A DNA stretch of 64,000 nt, taken from positions 60,611,882 through 60,675,881 of the forward strand of contig CM042016.1 in assembly GCA_023525715.1 (NCBI GenBank). Direction: 5' to 3'. The notes beneath the pieces are model-generated. The model saw nothing but the letters and a program-made list of their open reading frames with translations. It did not search any database and was not told where the DNA came from. Numbering within the stretch: position 1 is the first letter of the stretch; every line of letters begins with the position of its first letter. The translations under genes and the position numbers were made by a program. Source of the DNA: Cichorium intybus. Taxonomy: Eukaryota; Streptophyta; Magnoliopsida; Asterales; Asteraceae. This document shows, in pieces, positions 56,442 through 64,000 of the stretch.

Positions 56442-56885
56442 CTACATCGCGCTTTGTTCAGCAGCTTTTGAGAATAAGCATGTGACTTTTTCTGGAGTGT
56501 TGTGATTCATGTCAATGATGTAAGCATTGCATTTTCGTTCTGATCGAACAAGAATCCACTCATCTGGAATAACTACATCGGGTTTGAGAATCAGACATTC
56601 CTTCTTTGTGAAGTGAGTCGAAAAACCGTTGTCGCAGATTTGAGAAACGCTCAGCAGACTGTGCTTGAGCTCAGGAACAAAATTGACGTTCTCAAATTTC
56701 AACACACCCTTTGACACCGTCCCTTTCTGCATGATCATCCCTTTTTCACCTCCCGCAAAGCAAACACATCCCCCGTTAAATTTTTCAATGTTGTGTAGTT
56801 GGGACATGTCGCCTGTCATGTGCCAAGAATAGCCACTATCAACATACCAAGGTCTGCTGATATTCCTCCGTAATTGTTCCTGCAC
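56442..56885 (-). pseudogene. Element C-D protease and GAG-pre-integrase
   Basis: WYVDSGYSWHMTGDMSQL carries the catalytic Asp-Ser-Gly. VCFAGGEKGMIMQKGTVSKG, VNFVPELKHSLLSVSQICD and the GAG-pre-integrase follow up to a TAG at 56442, after which WHKRLGHANTKNLNSL continues the frame. A frameshift separates it from the upstream gag-protease linker. Confidence 0.85.
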
Positions 56886-59620
56886 AATTCGCGGGATCCA
56901 TTAGATTTAGGCACCCAGTCCATACGGAAACTGGGTTGACCTTCACTATCAATGCGTTTAACTGATTCAAAACTCATGTCACGTTGATCAAATAATGGTG
57001 AGACATTAGAAACTGTTTTAACACTGCCTTTAGGAACCCATTTAACATTTGGTTTAAAACGTTTATCTTTTGACCAAATGGGAACATTTACATGTGAAGT
57101 AGAATCAGAACTACTAGAAGTTGATTCTTGAAAAGACTTTGATCTTACAAAAGTTGGTAAGACATAGTTACTTCTAGAAGCAGTTCGATTCCAGGCATTT
57201 GTATTATTGAGATTTTTCATTCTAGAACGTGACCTTCAGTATTTTCTCTTATGAGATGTCCCTTTTGGTACATTCTGCCAAACCTGTTCATTTTGAGAAG
57301 CATACAAGTGTCGGCGACAATATCTGGCTATGTGACCAGCAATTCCACAATTAAAGCAATTCTTTCTTTTTAAAGGTACATTGGAATTCTGTCCAGGTCC
57401 AGATATATTCAAATTATTTCCACACACACACAAGCATGCAACAGATTTATCAACCAACATCTTTTTCGTAGTGGTTTTTAAAACAACATCACAAGAAGTT
57501 TTAGAATCAACAGAAATCTTAGTGTCAAGTTTCACATCATCACACAAATTAACAAAATTAGTCTTCAAACAAGTTTTATCAAGATTAATAGCAGGCGAAT
57601 CTTCAACATCCTCAATCTTCCTTTTGAATTTATCTGCACATGAGATAGAAACATCAGTATTTTTCATTTTAGAACTCTCAGCGGTGCCAGATGTATTCTT
57701 TTGAATGTAATTTGAAATAAAAACATTCTTCTGATTTTCCAGTGTCTAGAGATGGACTAAAATTATTATTATATGGAGGAGGAACATCACTATATCCAAT
57801 ACCTTCACCGTGTATGTTTGGCCATTTAGTTTGTTTTTCAAGTATAGACTCAACTACTTCACTAGATACATACTCTTTCTTAAAAGTTGATTCAGCATTT
57901 TGAAATTTTGATTTCAATGCATCGAGTTCAGTAGTTAATCTAGCAATGTCCTCATTAGCAAACTTAAGATGATAATTCTTTATAGTGAGTTAATCTTGAA
58001 TTTTGAGATAGTCTGAGGTTTTAGCATCTAAGGATTCCTGAAGAGGTTTTAATTTATTTTTGAGTTTATGAACAAGGTTTTCTAAGTCAAATATTTCTCT
58101 AAGTAAATTCTCATTTAATTCACGATATTTAGCAATTTTATTCATGCAAGTTTGAGAAAAGTAAGAAACTTCACTAACCACATCATCAGCAGGAGTAGTA
58201 GAGACCATGAAGGCAAACTGCAACTCCATCATCTCTCCTTCAGCTGCATCCACATCTATCTCTCCTTCAATTTGAGCCAAGTGAGCTCTACCCTCTACAT
58301 TCAAATTCAGGTCCTGCAACTGATCCTCCCATGTGAAGTGTTCAGCCACCAATGCCCTTTCTACATTCTGAGGTTGAGTAACTTCACGATTGTTTGTTCC
58401 AACAGGTACCATGGTTCTATATGGATTCTCCGTTCTGGGCTTGGTACACTCACGAGCAAAATGGCAAGGCTCGTTACAGTTGAAACATCTTAGATTAGCT
58501 TTGCCAAAACTCACCTTCATCTCTCCATTATTGTTTACCTAAGTGTTCCTGCCAGTTCTCTGAGTAAATTTCTTGGCCCTATGCACCGCCATAGCAATGT
58601 GCCAAGAAATGTCCATTACTTCCAAGTCATCAGATTGATTTGATCAAGGTCTCCCACAGTCATAGGGTGAAATAAGTCACCAGCAACCAAGGCATTGTAG
58701 TAGTTAAGGAGACCACCAATCATTCCAAGATTCTCTTCAGCACCTTCTGGAGGAGTTTGAGCAGGAGTTGGGGTCTTGACAGAAGAAGCAGCAACAGATG
58801 GAGCTTGAGGTACCACTGGACATGAAATAGGCTAAAATTGAGCTTGGACATTAGTACTGGCTTGACCAGTAGCTTGAACAGAGAAAGCATTGTTTGTTGA
58901 AGTCCCAATGTTAGCTGACTAGTACGAGCTAACATGATTCATATCTCTCTGTTTGTCATCCATGTCACATGATTTGATAATTGCCATAATCTCAAAAAGT
59001 GAGAGTCTAGATAAATCTTTGGTTTTCTTGATGACTGCCACGTTTATGTCCCAGCTTCTAGGAAGAGAATTGAGAAGCTTTTTGTTTACATCAATCTTTG
59101 GAAAGGTAATCCCAGCTGTAGACAACTCAATGTGTAGAGTGATGAAACATTGTAGCTGAGCTTCAAGAGATTCTCTAAGGATGTGATTAAACAGATTGAA
59201 TTTTTGACGAAGCATATCCTGCATGCTTTGGTTCATATCCTCATTTCCTTCATAGACATCAATCAAAGCGTCCCATAGAGATTTAGCAGTCTAATACTCA
59301 TGGAAACACTGAGCAATTTCTGGTGAAAGTGCCATCGAAAGAGTAGCAAGAGCTTTCTGATCAAGTTCAACCTTCTGAAAATCCAAATCATAATATTCTT
59401 CAAACGGCTTATCATACACAACATCGTCTCTGGTTATAGTAATTCTGACTGGAGGACGTAAATAACTTCTCCATAGCTTGACGTCTTTCATTTTGATATA
59501 CTGTTCGAATCTGTATTTCCATTCGATAAAACCTTTAACTTTGATTAATCGGGATATACGGGTAACAGTACCCATAACGGAATCGAGGTCATTGTTAACG
59601 TTTGAGATAGTGGGATCCAT
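56816..59620 (-). pseudogene. Element C-D gag with two zinc knuckles and linker
   Basis: It starts at ATG 59620 (MDPTISNVNNDLDSVMGTVT) with FIEWKYRFEQYIKMKDVKLW. A stop lies at 59291, then ALIDVYEGNEDMNQSMQDM, FPKIDVNKKLLNSLPRSWD, a stop near 58920, and PTPAQTPPEGAEENLG. The first zinc knuckle CFNCNEPCHFAREC is at about 58430-58500. A coiled coil (ELNENLLREIFDLENLVHKL) follows, then a second zinc knuckle CFNCGIAGHIARYC at about 57310-57370 and a basic Ser-rich linker to 56816. It is very similar to the gag of element F at 61781 on. Four or more stops or frameshifts. Confidence 0.88.
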
Positions 59621-59639
59621 CGAGAATAAGTCTTAAAAA

Positions 59640-60060
59640 ACGCTTCAAAAATTATCACGAAAATTAAATCACAAAGTTTAGCTTCGACTGGTCCGAACAA
59701 CTCTTTGAAAACACCGAACAATCTTTATACCGAACAATCTGGGGCGAGAAACGATTCAAGCGAATAACTAGCTTGACCGAACAACAAAATTCACACCAAC
59801 AACAACTAACCGAACAACAACCAACCAATCACCCAGGAGAAAAATAAAATCCAAACAATCACAAACCGATCCACACTTGCCGAACAACTACCCGAGAAAT
59901 AGGAAACTCTAAAAGCACCAAACAATCCTCAAATAGGCCAACCGAACAATACAAAGTCGTATCGAACAACTCAAAAGATGACCGAACACTCTCCAAACCC
60001 TAGCCGCTACAGTGCCGCCGCCGAACAATCTCCTTGAGCGTGACCGAGCAACAAAAATCA
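59640..60060 (-). repeat. Leader repeats of element C-D (TTGTTCGGT words)
   Basis: CCGAACAA (minus strand TTGTTCGG) occurs more than ten times between the gag ATG and the leader proximal part, at irregular 15-40 bp spacing. The same word recurs in element F on the other strand. Confidence 0.75.
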
Positions 60061-60268
60061 GATCTAGATCTCGTTCAAACAGCCCCAAACACGCCTTTTT
60101 GGATCAAAAACACTATTTTGGATGATTTTTGGCTTGAAGATACGAAGAACACGATGAACTTCAAGAACAAAAACACCAAAAAACTATCTAAACTGTCCAA
60201 AAACGGATCAAAACACCTATAATCTTCATAAATCTCCAAGAACAATGAACAGATTGATACCAAATTAA

Positions 60269-60280
60269 GCTCTGATACCA
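60269..60280 (-). other. Primer-binding site of element C-D
   Basis: Minus strand TGGTATCAGAGC, perfect tRNA-iMet type, two nt inside LTR D. Confidence 0.9.
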
Positions 60281-60282
60281 AT

Positions 60283-60671
60283 TGTAGGTCCACAATAATC
60301 CTATATCTACTTGATATCAATCAAACCACAAGAACAAAATAAGAACAAGGAGATTAAACTTCAATGCACACCTTTGATTTAAAAAAAGGTCTAGTGCATA
60401 AGTTCTTTGGTTGCTAGAACAATCAATATTCTTTCTCTAATTATCACACACTTCGAGACAACCCACCCCCAAAATGACGGCTCATAGAGCCTTAAATACC
60501 CTACTACTAAAACCCTAGCAACCCTAAGCCCATGAACCAAACAACAAACCTACATGGGCTGCCGATCAAAGGACCAGACCGAAAAACCAAAATAAGCCCA
60601 TATCTTTGATTTTTAACATATTTAGTCCCTATAAAATGCAAAGATTAAACCAACTAAATTAATTCCTAACA
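60283..60671 (-). repeat. 5' LTR of element C-D (389 bp)
   Basis: TGTAGGTCCACAATAATCC...TTCCTAACA on the plus strand. Lacks about 31 bp present in LTR C around the TTGTTCGGT words. Confidence 0.9.
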
Positions 60672-60803
60672 AGACAACCAAAATTGCCTTGGTTGAAGAG
60701 TAAGCTTCTGGATCAAGATTGGCAATGTGATTTGCCGACATCGGCAGGAGATGTGGAACTAATCGGCGTAGGCGGCAATGAACGAGATCGCATCGGCAGA
60801 CAT
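60672..60803 (-). pseudogene. Accessory ORF of element E, N-terminal fragment
   Basis: It begins at ATG 60803 (MSADAISFIAAYAD), has an in-frame TAG after about 14 codons, a frame change, and ends with TKAILV-like sequence at the right edge of element C-D. The continuation in frame is at 43958. This shows that C-D inserted into this ORF with a TGTCT/TGTTT duplication (one mismatch). Confidence 0.65.
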
Positions 60804-60873
60804 GGTGTGTGAGTGGGTAAATTGCATGGAGAAGAAGATATGAATAAGTTGCAGGTTCAGAGGGTATAGAAGC

Positions 60874-61176
60874 TGTTAGGAATTAATTTTAGTTTGGTTT
60901 AATCTTTTATTTATTAGGACTAAAATTGTAAAATATTATAGTTATAGGCTTTATTGAAAATTCGGTGGGAACCGAACAACCATAGGTTGTTCGGTTTTGA
61001 TCGAAAAGTCCATTTTGGGCTAGTTGTTTGGTCCATGGGCCTAGGTTATTAGGGTTTTAGGCTTAGGGTATTTAAGGAAAAAATAGCCTGATTATTGAGG
61101 TTGGTTGTCCTCGAAAATAGTGCTAAGTAGAGAGAGAAATCTTTGAGTGTTCTTGGCAACCATCAAACTTATGTAC
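60874..61176 (+). repeat. 5' LTR of element F, 3' end deleted
   Basis: Homologous in inverted orientation to LTR C/D up to CAACCATCAAACTTATGTACTA. The rest of U5 is absent. Confidence 0.8.
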
Positions 61177-61359
61177 TAGTCTTTGATTGTTCTTGGAGAT
61201 TTTGAAGTTTTTGAAGAGTTTGATCCGTTTTTGGTTGGTTTTTGACTATTTTTGGTGTTTTTGAGCTTGTGTTCTTCGTGATTATCGAAGATCATCAAGC
61301 AAAAACACATTGGAAAATCATTTTTGATCCAAAAAGTGGGTTTCAGACACTGTTTTTGC

Positions 61360-61760
61360 GAGATTTGGGGTTGCTCGGTAAGGCTCCAAAGAGTTAATCG
61401 GCGGCGGCTTAGGGTTTGTTGTGGTTGTTCGGCGGTGGAAGGGATTTTAGGGTTCCCTTGGGTTTGTTCGGTGGCGGTGACAATACTTAGGGTTTCTTTA
61501 GGTTTTTCGGTGCATTTAGACATTACTCGGTTGACCCATTTAACCGTTGTTCGGTGCTTTAGGGTTTTGAGTTGTTCGGTGTTATTTGTTGATCGGTGCT
61601 GTGTTTTTTGGTGGCTGCTTAGTTGATCGGTTTTTGAGGTTTTACGGTTCAGTCGGTTACTTGCTTGTGCCGTTTCTCACCCCAAGCTGATCGATTTTTG
61701 TTGCTGTTCCGTGCATTTAGCTAGTTGTTCGGTCCAGTCATGTGCGATTTTGTTCGAAGC
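61360..61760 (+). repeat. Leader repeats of element F (TTGTTCGGT words)
   Basis: TTGTTCGGT, TTGCTCGGT, TTGATCGGT and close variants recur about a dozen times between the LTR remnant and the gag ATG, mirroring the C-D leader. Confidence 0.75.
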
Positions 61761-61780
61761 TTTTTCAAAAATCATTTTCG

Positions 61781-62893
61781 ATGGATCCTGGTATCTCAAA
61801 CATTAACCACGATCTCGATTCCGTTATGGGTACGGTTACCCGTATTCCCCTTTTAATTAAAACCGAAGGTTTTACCGAATGGAAGTATCGTTTTGAACAG
61901 TACATTAAAATGAAAGATGTGATGCTGTGGAAATGCTTTCTACGTCCACCAATCAGAATTACAGTAACTCGAGGGGAAGTTTTGGTGGATAAACCATTTG
62001 AAGAACACGTTGATTTGGATTTTGAAATGGTTGAACCCGATCAAAGAGCCCTTGCTACTCTTTCTATGGCACTTTCTCTTGATATTGCTCAGGGTTTCCG
62101 TGAATGTACAACTGCCAAATCTTTATGGGACGCTTTGATTGACGTGTATGAAGGCAATGAAGACATGAAGCAACGCATGCAAGATATGCTTCGCCAAAGG
62201 TTCAACATGTTTAATCACATCCTTGGAGAATCTATGGAAGCCCAGCTACAACGGTTCATCACCCTTCACACTGAGTTATGTACTGCTGGGATCGCATTTC
62301 CCAAGATTGATGTTAACAAGAAGCTTCTAAACTCTCTTCCTAGAAGCTGGGACATGAACGTGGCTGTTATCAAGAAGACCAAAGACTTAGCTAGACTAAC
62401 ACTTTCAGAGGTTATGGCTATCATAAAATCTTGTGACATAGATGACAAGGAGAGGGAAATGAATCATGTTAGCTCATACCAGTCTGCTAACATCAGTACT
62501 TCAACTAACAATGCTTTCTCTGTTCAAGCTACTGGTCAAGCGACTTCAAAAGTTCAAGCCAAATTATATCCTGGTTCATCTTCTATGGCATCTCAAGTTC
62601 CACCTGTTGCTGCTTCTTCTAGCAAGACCCCAACGGTTGCTGAAGAAAATCATGGTTTGATGGCTGGTCTTCTGAATTGTTACAATGCCTTGGTCGTTGG
62701 TGAACTGTTTCATCCGATGACGGCTGGAGACCTTGATCAAATCAATCCATATGATTTGGAAGAGATGGACATTTCTTGGGACATTGCTATAACGGTGCAT
62801 AGGGCCAAGAAATTCACTCAGAGAACCGAAAGGAACAACTGGGTGAACAACGCTAGTGAAACGAAGGTGAGATTTTTGGAAAAGCTAATCTAA
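61781..62893 (+). pseudogene. Element F gag, capsid part
   Basis: ATG 61781 (MDPGISNINHDLDSVMGT) opens 370 codons: TEWKYRFEQYIKMKDVMLWK, SLWDALIDVYEGNEDMKQRM, FPKIDVNKKLLNSLPRSWDM, LTLSEVMAIIKSCD, then a Ser/Thr/Ala-rich stretch and FHPMTAGDLDQINPYDLEEM. The frame shifts near 62870, before the zinc knuckle. This is the best-preserved capsid region in the window. Confidence 0.9.
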
Positions 62894-63961
62894 GGTGTTT
62901 TAACTGACACGAGCTCGGTCATTTTGCTCGTGAGTGTACCAAGCCTAGAATGGAGAATCCAGACAGAACCATGGTACCAGTTGGAACAAATCGTGAAGTT
63001 GCTCATCCTCAGAATGTTGAAAGGGCGATGGTTGCTCAGCAATTCACCTGGGAGGATCAGTTGCAGGACCTGAACCTGAATGGAGAGGGCAGAGCTCACC
63101 TGGCATAGATTGAAGGAGAGATGGACGTGGATGCTGCTGAAGGAGAGATGATGGACTTGCTGTTTGCCTTCATGGTATCTACCACTCCTGCTGGTGATGA
63201 GGTTAGTGAAGTTTCTTTCTCTTCTCAGTCCTGTATTGATATTATTGCTAGATATCGTGAACTAAATGAAAGCTTAGTTAGAGAAGTTTTAGAAACTGAA
63301 AACCTTGTTCATAAACATAAAAAGAAATTGAGACCCCTTCAAGGAGCCTTAGATGCTAAAACTTCTAATTATTTGAAAATACAAGACGAACTTAGCACAA
63401 CTGGATGTCACCTTAGGTTTGCCATGAAGATATTGCTAGTTTGACTGCTGAACTAAATACATTAAAATCAAAATTTGAAAAGGCTGAATCAACTTTTAAG
63501 AAAGTTGATGTGTCTAGTGAAGTAGTTGAAACTATACTAGAAAAAAAACTGTTTGGTCAAACATACAAGGTGAAGGCATTGGTTATAATGCTGTTCCGCC
63601 TCCTTATAATAATAATTTTACCCCATCCCCAGACATTGAAGAATCAGAAGAATGTTTTCTATCAAATTATATTGAAAAGAATAAATCTGGCATCGCTGAT
63701 AGTTCTGAAATGAAAAATACTGATGTTTCTACCTCATGTGCAGATAAATTAAAAACGAAGATTGAGGAAGTTGAGGACTCGCCTGCTTTTAATTCTATTA
63801 AAACTTGTTTAAAGACTAATTATGATGATTTTTGTGTTGATGTTAAATTTGACCCTAAGACTCCTGTTAATTCTAAAACTTTGTGTGGTGTTGATTTGAA
63901 AACTGCTAGGAAAAATGTTTTGGTTGATAAACCCGTTGCATGCCTGTGTGTGTGTGTGTAG
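62894..63961 (+). pseudogene. Element F gag, zinc knuckle and linker, broken
   Basis: The zinc knuckle reads C-F-N-stop-H-E-L-G-H-F-A-R-E-C (TGA at 62905-62907 in place of the second Cys). Then come VPVGTNREVAHPQNVERAM, a TAG at about 63108, a helical segment RYRELNESLVREVLETENLV, frameshifts near 63430 and 63690, and VEDSPAFNSIKTCLKTNYDD. It ends at VACLCVCV plus stop, where a (GT)n run has shifted the frame. The homologous part of C-D continues into its second zinc knuckle. Confidence 0.85.
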
Positions 63962-64000
63962 AAATATTTTGCTTAAATCTAGATCTGGACAAAACTCAAA

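Larger units (their letters stand above)
43959..60671 (-). mobile_element. SIRE-like Copia element C-D, interrupted by element G
   Basis: LTRs at 43959-44378 (3') and 60283-60671 (5') share TGTAGGTCCACAATAATCC and TTCCTAACA termini. An intact tRNA-iMet PBS lies beside the right LTR and a PPT beside the left. Flanking 5-mers are AAACA and AGACA, a target duplication with one change. On the minus strand: leader with CCGAACAA repeats, gag with two zinc knuckles, protease, integrase, RT, RNase H, then a 1.7-kb spacer without a clear accessory ORF. RT is split by element G (47043-54342). The long spacer and gag type suggest the SIRE/Maximus lineage; that name is an inference. Confidence 0.9.
60874..64000 (+). 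mobile_element. Copia element F, relative of C-D, truncated by deletion and window edge
   Basis: On the plus strand: LTR fragment from TGTTAGGAATTAATTT (60874), leader with TTGTTCGGT repeats, and gag. The 3' portion of the LTR, the PBS and the first leader bases are missing; LTR sequence near 61175 joins directly to leader sequence homologous to that of C-D. It continues past the right edge. Confidence 0.85.

Overview
This window is plant nuclear DNA, almost certainly from a eudicot and probably from the Asteraceae. The evidence is AT-rich sequence built from Ty3/Gypsy and Ty1/Copia LTR retrotransposons with tRNA-iMet or tRNA-Asp primer sites, plant-type TATA boxes, and degenerate extra ORFs of the kind I associate with Copia elements of that family. 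The family assignment is an inference. No bacterial gene, operon, CRISPR array, rRNA or tRNA gene was seen.

Layout. Left block (1-18609) is a three-level nest. A minus-strand Copia element (13088-18609) is interrupted in its integrase by a minus-strand Athila-type element (1-13087, running off the left edge). The Athila element is in turn interrupted by a full-length plus-strand Tekay/Del-like chromovirus (2506-11451) with two LTRs, PBS, PPT and a perfect ATTTT target duplication.

Second block (18610-25466): a compact, apparently intact plus-strand gene for a small double Agenet/Tudor-like protein (19923-20339). It lies beside a Copia RT/RNase H remnant, a broken accessory ORF with its own TATA box, and the gag of a further Copia element (element H).

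Third block (25467-38352): a pol-less Copia element (25472-33344, duplication TGGAT) sits in the leader of element H. The proposed 5' LTR of H (33488-38352) holds about seven tandem copies of a ~570-bp unit.

Fourth block (38353-40010) is largely free of recognisable transposon. It contains a two-exon gene (39180-39541) for a small secreted cysteine-rich peptide with TATA box and polyadenylation signal.

Fifth block (40010-64000): the accessory ORF of element E is split by a minus-strand SIRE-like Copia element (43959-60671). That element's RT is split by a plus-strand Copia element G (47043-54342, duplication AGAAC, LTRs of identical length). A deleted plus-strand relative, element F, starts at 60874 and runs off the right edge.

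Nearly every transposon ORF is broken by stops, frameshifts or lost catalytic residues. The two host-like genes (Agenet protein and cysteine-rich peptide) are the only intact, promoter-equipped coding units I can support.
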